Positions 31,924 to 41,862 of a stretch of DNA of 64,000 nt are shown here, one piece after another. Under the pieces are notes generated by a model that made no database searches, had not been told where the DNA came from, and saw only the letters and a list, made by a program, of their open reading frames with translations. Source of the DNA: Tieghemostelium lacteum (taxonomy: Eukaryota > Evosea > Eumycetozoa > Dictyosteliales > Raperosteliaceae). Numbering within the stretch: the first letter of the stretch is position 1; each line of letters starts with the position of its first letter. The position numbers and the translations under genes are program-made. The stretch is taken from contig LODT01000016.1 of NCBI GenBank assembly GCA_001606155.1, positions 62,001 through 126,000 of the forward strand, in the 5' to 3' direction.

Positions 31924-33359
31924 TTAATAAGGTTGAGATCCACCTGAATTTCCATTTGATTGATTTTTTAGGGAGACTTTTAATTTTTTACCACCCAACA
32001 TCATCCCATTTAAATTATTAATTGCCAGTGATGCTGATGCTGGATTATCATATGAAACAAAACCTATGTAGTTTTAATGAAAAAAAGTGTTAGTTGAATA
32101 TTTTATAGATGTAAAGTAACTTGAGTTTATACATACCAAAACCTTTACTTAAATTTGTATTCTTATCGATGTATACTTTGGCACTTACAACCATACCATA
32201 TGGTTGAAATAACAGAAATAGATCATTGTCTGAGTAGACTGTTGGTATATTGTATGCGAAAAGATTGGAACCTGATGGACCAACACTCTGATTCTTTTTA
32301 CCACCATTTTGGTTCTGTTGGGCTAGTTGCATTTGTTGATTTTGATTATAGTTATTTCCATTCTGATTCTGAGGATAACTACCATTTGTCATCATCATAT
32401 TCATCATGTTCATTTGATTATTTTGGTTACCTTGTCTACCTTGGTAGAATTGTGATTGTTGATTATTCATAGCACCTCCACCATTAACTCTTCCTCCGCC
32501 TCCACCACCTCCATCAAAGGATGGTGTTGAATAGAAATCATAAATTCCATCACCCATTATAGGTGGTGTTCCTAAAATTGATGGAGATGATTCAACTTTT
32601 AATTTTTAAATAAAGAATATTAATAATTTGAATAAGATTACCTTAAGTTTACGGAATATACATACTTGGAAGAAAATTAAAATTAGTCATTGGATTGGAG
32701 AGATTTAGGAATGGGTTAACAAATAGTGGTTGGGAGTTCATTTTTTGTGGTACAAATGGGGTTGCCATAGAGAATTGTTGGAATTGTTGTTGTTGTTGTC
32801 TTTGAAGTTGTTGGATTTGTTGTTTTTGTTTTTTTTTCTTGTCATTTTCGGTGTCAGCGAATTTAACCACCAAGTTACTTGAAGAACCCTCAAGTTTAGT
32901 TCCTGCTAAATCATCAATGGCTCTCTGGCAGGAATCACGATTTTCAAATTTAATAAAACCACATCCCTTAGATTCCTTATTAGTGTATCTAAGCACCCAC
33001 ACTTCTTCTACAGTTCCATAAAGTCCAAAGAGAGTTTTTATCTTTTCCTCGTCATATGACTTTGGAAGCATACCAACAAAGAGTTTAGTTGTCAGTTTTT
33101 CCTGTTCGGAATCTGCATATTTAACCTGAAGGTTATTTGACACTCCAGGGAATTTTTTAGAATCATGTAGATCTTCTATAGCCTTATCAGCCAATTCCTT
33201 ATTTTCTAACAATATAAATGCACAACCTTGTGGTTGATTATTTTGTTTACCTCTTATTAATGAGACCTCTAGTATCTCACCATAATCCTTAAACATTTGC
33301 TTAATTTCATCCTCGGTGTAAGCTTTAGGAATTTGTCCTACAAATAATTTTATTGCCAT
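31924..33359 (-). CDS. CELF/Bruno-type RNA-binding protein (three RRMs)
   Basis: Exons 32666-33359, 32137-32595 and 31924-32063, 430 aa. Two N-terminal RNA-recognition motifs (KLFVGQIPKAY ... GCAFILLENK; KLFVGMLPKSY ... GCGFIKFEN), a Gln/Asn/Gly-rich linker, and a C-terminal third RRM split by the last intron (NLFAYNIPTVYSDNDLFLLFQPYG ... KGFGFVSYDNPASA). This 2+1 RRM layout with a long linker defines the CELF/Bruno family, which binds UG/GU-rich RNA to control splicing, translation and decay. The 3' flank is CU-rich in the transcript. Confidence 0.9.
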
Positions 33360-33712
33360 TATGTTTTATGAATAGAGAATGTCCAAAAAAAAAAAAAAAT
33401 TTTAAAAATTAAAAAACAATAAAAATTTTTTAGTGTATCTTATATCTGCAATTGATTGATTAATAGAATAACATTATATTATAAATTTTTAAAAATTTAT
33501 GATCAATAATCAATATTGATTCTTTGTATTTATAATTATGTAAGAAAGATAATAAAAATAAAAATTTGAATATTTAGTTGGTACCCAATCTAATATCTAA
33601 AAATATCACAGGAGTTGGAAAAAGAGTTTTTTTATTTTTGGGTTTTTAAATTTGTAAAAGGTGCTCTGTGTCATTTTTTTCATCATATTGTTGTATTATT
33701 ACATTGATTACC
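33360..33712. other. Divergent intergenic region, CELF-like / RhoGAP genes
   Basis: About 350 bp of AT-rich DNA with homopolymer A and T runs, serving as promoter for both flanking genes. Nothing else recognised. Confidence 0.4.
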
Positions 33713-35545
33713 ATGGAACCACTACCATTATCATTTAGAGTTTGTTTGGTAAAAGATAATGCAGATTTCAAACGTAGATCAAAGATATTTGGATTAAACT
33801 CAGGCGCAAACAGTTCACAAAACAAAGTTATAGATGTTGAAATTCAAAACTTTTCAGAGAATGACTCTTTAACATTAATATCACCAACATCCTTTTCACT
33901 CAATCAATTAATATCTGAAGTATGTGCCCCATTCAAAGTTATTACACTGATATCCCTAGCAACTCACTAATATTTATAAACTAAATTAAGATTAAAAAAG
34001 AAATATATAATGTAACATTACCAATTAATAATATATCACTAAGCAGTAGTAGTGCAGTAGAGGATACCAAATCACTATTTAATTGTATATCTTCAACACC
34101 AAAAATTACCAGATCTCTCAGTCTAAAGAATTTTATAGAAACTGAGGTTAATCTTGCTAATAAAGATACTTTAATTCAAGATTTCCTCAAAGATTGTGAC
34201 ATATCTGGTATATTACAAAAAATGAAAAACAAAAGAAAGAACACTAAACAAGAGAGATTAGTTGTTATTAAATATTCAAGAATTCTATATTACTTTTCTA
34301 TTACTGATAAGGTATGTCTGATAACTGTTCAGAAAGGAATCAAATAGCTACTAATGAATTTTGAAATAGAAATGTAGAGGTATCAAATGTTTAGATAATT
34401 GCTCAATTCTCAATAAGGGTGAAAATTATTTTGAATTAAAAACAGGATCATCTGAGAAATATACATTCTTTTGTAATACTGCACAGGAATGTGATCAATG
34501 GACTGAAACGATAAAGAAATGTCTAGATACAGTTGAGAAATCAAAATTTAAAGTGAATGGACAATTAACAGGTACCATTATAAAGGCTAGAAATTGTGCT
34601 AGTAAGGATCTTAATGGTCTAAGTGACCCATTTTGTTATTCTAGAATTGAAAGACAACAGATTAAGTCACAGACATCTTATAAGACTCTGAACCCAACTT
34701 GGAATGAACACTTCCTATTTGAAATCACTAGACACGAGGGTTACTTTAGAGTGTGGGTTTGGGATGAGGATAAATTCAAATCTGCTGATTTTATGGGAGA
34801 GATTATATACCCATTGGCACTGTTACCTCCCAATCAAGAGGTGACCATGTGGTTGCCTTTAGCACCTCGAACTTCAAAGGAAAAGGTTAGTGGTGATGTT
34901 CAAGTACGTTTAAAATATGCATGGTCTCCTGAATCTCCACAGAATTCTCCCACTGCATTCTTTGGACATTCTCTATCTACACTTAAATCTCGAACTGATA
35001 TCATGCTACAAAACGGTCTCCCACAATTTCTCTTTGAAATCACAGAATTTCTTGAAAAAAACGCGTTGGGGGAGAAAGGAATTTTTAGAGAAAATGGTGG
35101 TTCAATTGAGATTAGATCACTTAGAAATACATTGGATAGTGGTGGAAAATTACACTACTCAATGGACAATGTACACAACTATACCGGTGTATTTAAATTG
35201 TACTTTAGAGAACTACCAGAACCATTGTTTACATTTGAACAATATGATCAATTAATTACCTTATCTCGAAGTAAAACTATAAATGTAATACAATTACAAG
35301 ATCTCTTCAAACAATTACCAGAACCAAATCTCAATTTACTTAAATTAGTTTTACCATTTTTCAGTAAAATTGCAGATAATTCAAAATACAATATGATGAA
35401 TAATTCCAATCTATCCATTGTATTTGGTCCAAGTTTTATCCGACCAAAAGTAGAATCAATTCAAACACACATTGAAATTGTAGATGTCAACAATATAATG
35501 AAACTCATCTTTGAAAATTCCCAAGCTATTATAAAATCTCTGTAG
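33713..35545 (+). CDS. PH-C2-RhoGAP signalling protein
   Basis: Exons 33713-33919, 33991-34311 and 34370-35545, all phase 0, 567 aa. A PH domain (about residues 140-232) spans the second intron (SGILQKMKNKRKN ... AQECDQWTETIKKC), followed by a C2 domain (about 238-355; KARNCASKDLNGLSDPF, LNPTWNEHF, DEDKFKSADFMG) and a RhoGAP domain (about 380-567) with the arginine finger in KGIFRENG (about 415), KLYFRELPEPL and NLSIVFGPSF. It is expected to switch off Rho/Rac GTPases at membranes recognised by PH and C2. The C2 loop Asp residues that bind calcium are partly kept (D in LSDP and DED). Confidence 0.9.
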
Positions 35546-35769
35546 AATATAAAATATATATTAAATATGAATAAAAGCATTCAATTTTGAAATGTTAAAC
35601 TAAAAGAAACTAATGGCAGTTATATATTTAATTATATTATAAATATTAAAATTAATTAAAATTTCAATTACATTTATTTGGAGATTTTTTCTTATTGGTT
35701 GCTATTGTTTTTGTGAATATATTGTTTTGTATATTGATGATAATTATCTAATGAAAAACTTAATTTAAA

Positions 35770-37239
35770 TTAAAATAATTTTCTAATTTTGATTGCCGAT
35801 GAATTCAGTGATAAATGATCACTGTCAAGTACACTTTTAGTGGATGATACCGATGATACTGATTGATTTAGTATGTTTTCATTTTGAGATGATAATGGCG
35901 TTTTAGTTGGAGTTAATATTGATTGTGTAGATGGTTGTGTAGATGGTTGTGATGAGTCTGATTGGGATGGAGTTTGTCCGGTTGGAAGTTGATTTTCCTT
36001 ATCTTGTGATGTTTGTGAAATTGCTTTTTTTACATTTGTTGTATTAACAAATCTTTTTCTAAAATTAATAATTTCATTTTCAAAATTATTACTACTATTA
36101 CTGAGATGATTAATATTGATACTATGGTTATTATTATTATTATTATTACTACTACTATTACTATTACTATAAAAACTATTTAGGGGTGTAAAATTACATA
36201 TGATTGATGATTGTCTAATGAGTGATGGTGGTCTAGATGAATGAATTAATGATATTGTATCTTTGACTTTTTGTAAGTCTAATAATTGATCTAATGAAAT
36301 TCTTTTGGTTCTGTCTGGATGCATCATTTGGGTAATTAGATCTTTAAGATCTTTTGAAATGTCAGTGTTTTCAGGGAAGGGTATTTCACCTTCACGTAGT
36401 TTTCTCCACCAATAACCTTGAGTTGGCAGAGAATAGTTGGTTGCAATTTCAAATATAGTTATACCAAAACTGAATATATCAGCTTCTGGAGTTTGAATAT
36501 CATCTAGTAGTTCTGGTGCCATATAGACTTGGTCACCCTCTGTATCCTTTTCCAATGATATACCAAAATCACAGAGTTTTAGTGCACCGCCTTCTCCAAA
36601 AAGCAGGTTTTCAGGTTTGACATCCAAATGTAGAATACCAAAGGAATGCATGTGTTTCAGACCTTGTGCAATATCGACAATGTATCTCCATATCAGATAC
36701 TCTGGTATTCTTCCGCCTTCAGGTTCCTCTTGACAAACCTGTGCCAGAGTATCTTTAAGATTACCTCTTTCACAAAGTTCCATTTGAATATACAAATGGC
36801 CACCTTCTTCCCAAGCCGACGATATACCAACAATATTTGGATGGTGACCTAGTTTCACACCTTTTTCAATTTCCTTAAGTTGTTGATTTCTTTGTGAAGT
36901 TTCCCAAATGGGCGACTTTGATTTCTTTATAGCATATAATTTGTCGTCTAGTATAGATCTTACTTTCCAAACCTCTCCAAAACATCCTTCACCCAGTTTG
37001 ACTAGATAATCAAAATGATTACTACAAGATTTTGTCTTTTTTCTCTGAGTTAGGAAATGTATATTTCCATTGAGATTTTTCAATGGTGATCTGTGTGGAG
37101 TTTTAGTTGGTGCTTTGGGGCAATGGTATTGATTCTTTGGTGTTCCTGGTGAAGATGGAGGTGTTACATCAAACTTGGCTTTCTTTTTCATTAATTGTGG
37201 TTCATCGAAAGCAAATTGATCAGGTATAGGTCTTGTCAT
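35770..37239 (-). CDS. Wee1/Myt1-type protein kinase
   Basis: Single exon, 489 aa. Kinase domain about residues 76-330: glycine loop GEGCFGEV (83-90), Lys105 in YAIKK, HLDVKPEN with catalytic Asp206, DFG at 224-226, and the Wee1/Myt1 signatures SAWEEGGHLYIQMELCERG, EGDQVYMAPELL and YWWRKLREGEIPFP. These kinases inhibit CDK1 by phosphorylating its ATP-loop Tyr/Thr, delaying mitosis. There are SP/TP sites before the domain (TPPSSPGTP, KTPHRSPLK) that suit CDK feedback. The C-terminal 160 residues are Ser/Asn-rich and disordered, and I see no membrane helix, which favours Wee1 over Myt1. Confidence 0.88.
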   Translation of the reverse strand: MTRPIPDQFAFDEPQLMKKKAKFDVTPPSSPGTPKNQYHCPKAPTKTPHRSPLKNLNGNIHFLTQRKKTKSCSNHFDYLVKLGEGCFGEVWKVRSILDDKLYAIKKSKSPIWETSQRNQQLKEIEKGVKLGHHPNIVGISSAWEEGGHLYIQMELCERGNLKDTLAQVCQEEPEGGRIPEYLIWRYIVDIAQGLKHMHSFGILHLDVKPENLLFGEGGALKLCDFGISLEKDTEGDQVYMAPELLDDIQTPEADIFSFGITIFEIATNYSLPTQGYWWRKLREGEIPFPENTDISKDLKDLITQMMHPDRTKRISLDQLLDLQKVKDTISLIHSSRPPSLIRQSSIICNFTPLNSFYSNSNSSSNNNNNNNHSININHLSNSSNNFENEIINFRKRFVNTTNVKKAISQTSQDKENQLPTGQTPSQSDSSQPSTQPSTQSILTPTKTPLSSQNENILNQSVSSVSSTKSVLDSDHLSLNSSAIKIRKLF

Positions 37240-38287
37240 TTTTTTTTCCTAAAAAAATTTTAATCCAAAATTACTCTATTTGTATAAAACTATTTTAAAA
37301 TTTAAATTGATAATTAAATTAATTGGTTATATTGTGATTTGTGAAGTTGTGGTTTGATAGAAATTTTAATTTCTTGGAAATTTTTGAATTATCTGTTTGA
37401 GAAAAAATGGAATTAGCAAGTTAATTTATATATTTATATTTTTTAAAATGATAATAATAATTTTAAAAGAAATTTGTATATTATCTATCTATGTAGTGAG
37501 TCACATAAATAGTAAACTGACTGTTGTCATTTATAAATACATGTTTACAAAATCATAAACTAGTTGATGATAATTCAAAAAATTTGTAAACATATATTAT
37601 AAAATATTATACAGTGGTTAAATATTTTTGAATGTAGATTGAAGATATACACACCTGTTATCAAATAAATAAAATTGTAATGTAATTGATGGGTGTACAA
37701 GTGTTTGAACAATGTCTAATTTCAAATTAAATTTTTTGAAAAATAGAATAGAATTTAACAGCAAAAATTCAAAAAAAAAATTCAAATTTTCAAATGAAAG
37801 TTTTTTTATTTTTACAATAATGCGCGCCAAGCAGTTGAGCAATGAAAGAGATATCTCGGTGTTATGAGAGTTGCTCCCGATTGGAGATAAAAGTCAAAAA
37901 CCACCAAATTTATTTGGAATTTCTTAAGTTACAATATTTTTCATCTTTGAATTAAATCAGTTGAATAAGATAATGACATGATTAAATCAAGATTGTAAGA
38001 ATGTTAAATATAACTCACTAGAAGAGTGTGATTTTACTTTCAAAAAGTTTACAATCTATTTGATCAGATTGTTTAATTTTTTTTTTTTGAATCACAAATA
38101 GTTTAGTATTTATATTCTTAAAATAGGAACCCTGGGGTTAGAGTATTATTTTTCAAAACATATTAAATATTCACATCCTCACTTCTATTCATATAAATGT
38201 TGACTATTTTAAATTGTAAAAAATTGAGTATTAATAAAAACGAACGAAACATTTTTTTTTGAATTTTGTTAAATTACTTCCCATCTG
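37240..38287. other. Long divergent intergenic region upstream of Wee1-like and DDX55 genes
   Basis: About 1050 bp, AT-rich, with one GC-rich island at 37820-37885. No accepted coding frame: a 74-codon minus-strand frame at 37618-37842 is Phe/Leu/Lys-rich AT sequence. The island holds GCGCGCCAA and an inverted repeat, listed separately. Confidence 0.5.
37822..37876. promoter_or_regulatory. GC-rich island: E2F-like site and inverted repeats
   Basis: GCGCGCCAA at 37822-37830 reads TTGGCGCGC on the minus strand, one mismatch from the E2F/DP consensus TTTSSCGC. Fourteen bases of such GC content are rare in this intergenic DNA. Just downstream, GAGCAA (37837-37842) pairs with TTGCTC (37871-37876), enclosing the perfect palindrome GAGATATCTC (37848-37857), so the segment could fold as RNA. 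It lies about 585 bp upstream of the Wee1-like kinase start and 455 bp upstream of DDX55. Confidence 0.35.
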
Positions 38288-40504
38288 ATGAATACAGAAA
38301 ATATCAAAGAAAGTGGTAGTGGATTAAATTTTGCCGCTATTGATGGTGGTACATGGGATAGTTTAGATCCAGTATTAAAAGATAGTACTCTAAGGACTAT
38401 TGATAGATTAGGATTTCAGAGAATGTCACCAGTACAAGCTGCAGCAATACCATTGTTTCTAACAAATAAGGATGTTTTGGTAGAAGCTTGCACAGGTTCT
38501 GGTAAGACTCTATCATTTGTAATTCCAATCATTGAAATGATATTGAGAAAAGAAAAGATACCAAAAAAGAGTGAAATTCTATCAGTTATCATCTCACCAA
38601 CTCGTGAACTTGCAACTCAAATTCAAAAGGTTATATTAGAATTCACTCAAGATTTATTAAACCCTCCTCAAGAACAGAAATTAGAGAATATAGATATAGA
38701 CACGCCTGAGAATACTTTAGTGAAACCACCTGTGGTTCCAATAGAGATCTCAACACTATTGTTGATAGGTGGCACTGAAATTTATCAGGATTTACAAGCT
38801 TTTAAAAATTTTGGTGGTAATATAATAGTGGGTACACCTGGTAGAATTGATGAGTTTTTTAATAGAATATCGAATGCTGATTATATGAAGGTGAAGGAAT
38901 TTGAAGTATTGATACTTGATGAAGCTGATAAGTTATTGGATATGGGTTTTCATCAACCAATTTCATCGATTTTATCTAAACTTCCTAAACAGAGAAGAAC
39001 TGGTTTGTTTTCGGCAACTCAGACTTCAGAAGTGAAGGAATTGGCTAGAACAGGTATGAGAAATCCAGTTAGAGTACAGGTATCAGTTCAGAGTTCACAC
39101 ACACTAGAGGTACAATCTATACCTTCAACTCTAGATAACAGATACTCTATATGTCCACCAGACGAGAAGTTCAATAGACTCTTACAATTCTTCTCTGAAA
39201 AGGCAACACAGTATAAGATTATAGTGTATTTCCTCACATGTGCACAAGTAGATTACTTTTACAAACTCTTAAAAAATTTAAAATCCACAAAAGATCTTCC
39301 ATTCTTTTCTCTGCATGGTAAGGCACCACACACCAAGAGAATAAAAGTTTTTGATGAATTTTCAGCTGCAAAAAGTGGTGTGTTACTGAGTACGGATTTG
39401 GCATCTAGGGGTTTGGATATCCCCAATGTCGATTGGGTAGTTCAATATGATGCACCTCAGGATCCTAAAGCATTCATTCATCGTATTGGTAGAACTGCTA
39501 GAATGGGTCGTGAAGGTAATGCGCTGCTCTTCTTGGCACCTGAAGAAGACACCTATATAGAATTCCTAAAATTGAAAAAAGTTCCATTATTAGAATACAA
39601 GTACACAGACTCTATAGTTATAGATCATTCAGACGAGGTAAAGAAACTTTTACTATCCGACAGAGAAGTCATGGAGAAGAGTTTGGTTGCATTTGTAAGT
39701 CACATCAGAGCCTATAAAGAGCATCTGTGTCCTTATATATTCATTTTCCATAGAATTGATTATCCAAAGCTAGCTAAAGGTTTTGGACTTTTACGTTTGC
39801 CCAGAATGCCAGAACTTAAAGATAAAACCGATGTTGAGTATATAACTGGAGTAACTCAGGAGCAAATTGATAAGATACCATACAAAGAGAAACGTAAAGA
39901 ACAACAAAGACTGGTGAAAATAGAGACTAAAGAGAAACTAAAAAAAGAGGAACAACAAAAGAAATTAGAGATACAAAATGAAAAGAAACGAAAATTAGAG
40001 GAAATGAAAAAACAAAAAGAAGAGAAGGCATCCATGTCCAAAGAAGAACTACAACAGAAAAAAGATGAACTGGAACAACAGGATATAGATGAAATCAATG
40101 AAGATGCAAGATTTCTAAAGAAATCAAACAAGAGTAAATCAAAATCCAAAAAGAAGAAATTTGCAGGTATGGCTGAAAGTGATACCAGTGATAATGAAGA
40201 GGATATTAAAATTAAAAAACAACTAATGCAATCTGCATCTGATGATGACCAAACAATGACTGATGTTAAACCACCTCCAACTACAAATTCTGCACCAACA
40301 ATGCTATTTGGTGGTTTATCCTTTAATAAGCTAAAAGAACAACAACAAGAACAAGAAAAGCAAAAAGAAATTACTAAATTAAAAGAAATAGAATTGGCAA
40401 AATCAAAAGCAGCAACAACCCCTAAAGTTGTAAAAACACAAGTTAAAAAGAAGAATATCACAGATGCCAATAATTTTAGACAAAAGAAATCAAAATCAAA
40501 ATAA
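38288..40504 (+). CDS. ddx55: DEAD-box RNA helicase DDX55/Spb4
   Basis: Single exon, 738 aa. ATP-dependent RNA helicase of 60S ribosome assembly in the nucleolus. Motifs in order: Q-motif region GFQRMSPVQAAAIP (42-55), TGSGKT (69-74), PTRELA, GTPGR, LDEADKLLDMGF, SAT, STDLASRGLDIP and HRIGRTARMG. KDVLVEACTGSGKTLSFVIP and the EVKELARTGMRNPVRV segment are typical of DDX55/Spb4 rather than other DEAD proteins. The C-terminal 180 residues are a Lys/Glu-rich coiled coil and basic tail, also normal for this subfamily. Confidence 0.95.
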   Translation: MNTENIKESGSGLNFAAIDGGTWDSLDPVLKDSTLRTIDRLGFQRMSPVQAAAIPLFLTNKDVLVEACTGSGKTLSFVIPIIEMILRKEKIPKKSEILSVIISPTRELATQIQKVILEFTQDLLNPPQEQKLENIDIDTPENTLVKPPVVPIEISTLLLIGGTEIYQDLQAFKNFGGNIIVGTPGRIDEFFNRISNADYMKVKEFEVLILDEADKLLDMGFHQPISSILSKLPKQRRTGLFSATQTSEVKELARTGMRNPVRVQVSVQSSHTLEVQSIPSTLDNRYSICPPDEKFNRLLQFFSEKATQYKIIVYFLTCAQVDYFYKLLKNLKSTKDLPFFSLHGKAPHTKRIKVFDEFSAAKSGVLLSTDLASRGLDIPNVDWVVQYDAPQDPKAFIHRIGRTARMGREGNALLFLAPEEDTYIEFLKLKKVPLLEYKYTDSIVIDHSDEVKKLLLSDREVMEKSLVAFVSHIRAYKEHLCPYIFIFHRIDYPKLAKGFGLLRLPRMPELKDKTDVEYITGVTQEQIDKIPYKEKRKEQQRLVKIETKEKLKKEEQQKKLEIQNEKKRKLEEMKKQKEEKASMSKEELQQKKDELEQQDIDEINEDARFLKKSNKSKSKSKKKKFAGMAESDTSDNEEDIKIKKQLMQSASDDDQTMTDVKPPPTTNSAPTMLFGGLSFNKLKEQQQEQEKQKEITKLKEIELAKSKAATTPKVVKTQVKKKNITDANNFRQKKSKSK

Positions 40505-40678
40505 ATATTTAGCATGTTATATTATAAATTATTGAATAAATTATTGGTACCAACCATTGTCCTATCCAAAAGAGGGTGATTTGGATTCATTGTTGGAAAG
40601 ACAGAAATAGAAAGTTATATTTTTTTTTTTACAAATTCCTCCAACATTTTGCTTTGCCTATTTTTGTAGAATTTTGAC

Positions 40679-41491
40679 ATGAATAATAAATTTAATAACC
40701 ACGATGATGAACCTGGAGCTTTAAAACAGTATTCACGAGATGGTTACAGGAATAGAGATCATAGAGATAATAGAGACAGAGATTATAGAGAAAATGATTA
40801 TAGAGAAAAAGACAGAGACCATAGAGATAATTTAGATGGTAAAGTTTATCCTCCTAGAGAATATAGAGATAATAGGGATAATAGAGATAATAGAGATAAT
40901 AGAGATCATGTATTTAGAGAAAAGGATAGAGATCATAAAGATAGAGACCGTAGAGATAATTTAGATCGTAGAGATCAAAGAGGAAATAGCTTTAGAGATA
41001 ACAGAGATCAAAGAGACCATAGAGATAACAGAGACCATAGAGACCATAGAGACCATAGAGATCAGAGAGATAATAAAGGTAGAAGAGATTATGATGATCA
41101 TAGAGATAATAGAGACAAAAAACCGGTATCAAAAGAAAATAGATATACAGGAAATAAAAGAGATAGAAGTAGGTCACCTCCACCATCTGGAAATAGACAC
41201 CATAATAATAGTGATAACGAGTATCATGAACATCAGGATAGGGATGATAAAAAAATTAAACTTGAACAACAAATAGATGAACCAGTAGATGAAGATATTG
41301 ATCCCGAAACTGCAGAACTAATGAAATCAATGGGAATTCCAACGACTTTTAAATCAACTAAAGGAAAACATGTTGATGGTAATGCTGTTGGTTTGATAAA
41401 AACTCAATTTAAGAGAGAATTTAAACAGGTTATGAATAAGAAATCTAAAGCTCCAAATACTGTAATAAATACCCAACCACAGAGATACTAG
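40679..41491 (+). CDS. snrnp27: U4/U6.U5 tri-snRNP 27 kDa protein with RD-repeat arm
   Basis: Single exon, 270 aa. The C-terminal about 60 residues (ETAELMKSMGIPTTFKSTKGKHVDGN ... KREFKQVMNKK) match the conserved domain of SNRNP27, a spliceosomal tri-snRNP protein that affects 5' splice-site choice. Animal orthologues have an N-terminal Arg/Ser domain; here the arm (about residues 20-160) is built of RD, RDH and RDN repeats, with only a short RSRSPP segment near 162. Dozens of RD dipeptides give alternating charge. Encoded by a repetitive AGAGATAATAG-like DNA tract. Confidence 0.88.
   Translation: MNNKFNNHDDEPGALKQYSRDGYRNRDHRDNRDRDYRENDYREKDRDHRDNLDGKVYPPREYRDNRDNRDNRDNRDHVFREKDRDHKDRDRRDNLDRRDQRGNSFRDNRDQRDHRDNRDHRDHRDHRDQRDNKGRRDYDDHRDNRDKKPVSKENRYTGNKRDRSRSPPPSGNRHHNNSDNEYHEHQDRDDKKIKLEQQIDEPVDEDIDPETAELMKSMGIPTTFKSTKGKHVDGNAVGLIKTQFKREFKQVMNKKSKAPNTVINTQPQRY
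40751..41115 (+). repeat. Short tandem coding repeat (RD/RDN units)
   Basis: Imperfect 9-bp-based repeats of the type AGAGATAAT/AGAGACCAT inside the SNRNP27 gene, encoding R-D-N and R-D-H. The units differ at synonymous positions, so the repeat is not freshly expanded throughout, but 40870-40910 is a nearly perfect run. Confidence 0.85.
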
Positions 41492-41862
41492 TTAGATTTG
41501 TAATTTATGTAAAATGAAGAGAGAGGGTGTACTCTCCATATCTTGAAATTAATATTCTTTATATGATTATATATGGAATGGGATTTATTGATTATTAGTT
41601 AGGTTTTTTACATTATTGATTATTTACAAGATTTTATTTGTGAATACCCATTAAATTAATATTAATTGTTGTATTATTGTTTTTGTACAGAGAATCCAAA
41701 TTTGGGGTTTGTTGTTTACCTTTTTTTTTTTTTTATATTGTTAGTGGTGAGTGGTGAATTATGTATAAGCACACACATAGATTATGTATGTTTGTTGGTT
41801 GGTTTAGTATCAAATAAAATGAGGAAGAGGAAGAGGAAGGGGAGGGAAAGACTTTGTTGTAA
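41492..41862. other. Convergent 3' intergenic region
   Basis: Between the stop codons of the SNRNP27-like gene (plus) and pkaR (minus). From 41745 to 41855 the plus strand is G/A/T-rich with GAGGAAGAGGAAGAGGAAGG, so the pkaR transcript would carry a CU-rich 3' UTR. A 66-codon plus-strand frame here is not accepted. Confidence 0.5.

Noticed and set aside
37618-37842. 74-codon minus-strand frame upstream of the Wee1-like gene
   Set aside because: Phe/Leu/Lys/Asn content expected of AT-rich non-coding DNA.
39856-40515. 219-codon antisense frame over DDX55 tail
   Set aside because: Ser/Phe/Cys-rich mirror of the Lys/Glu-rich coding tail.
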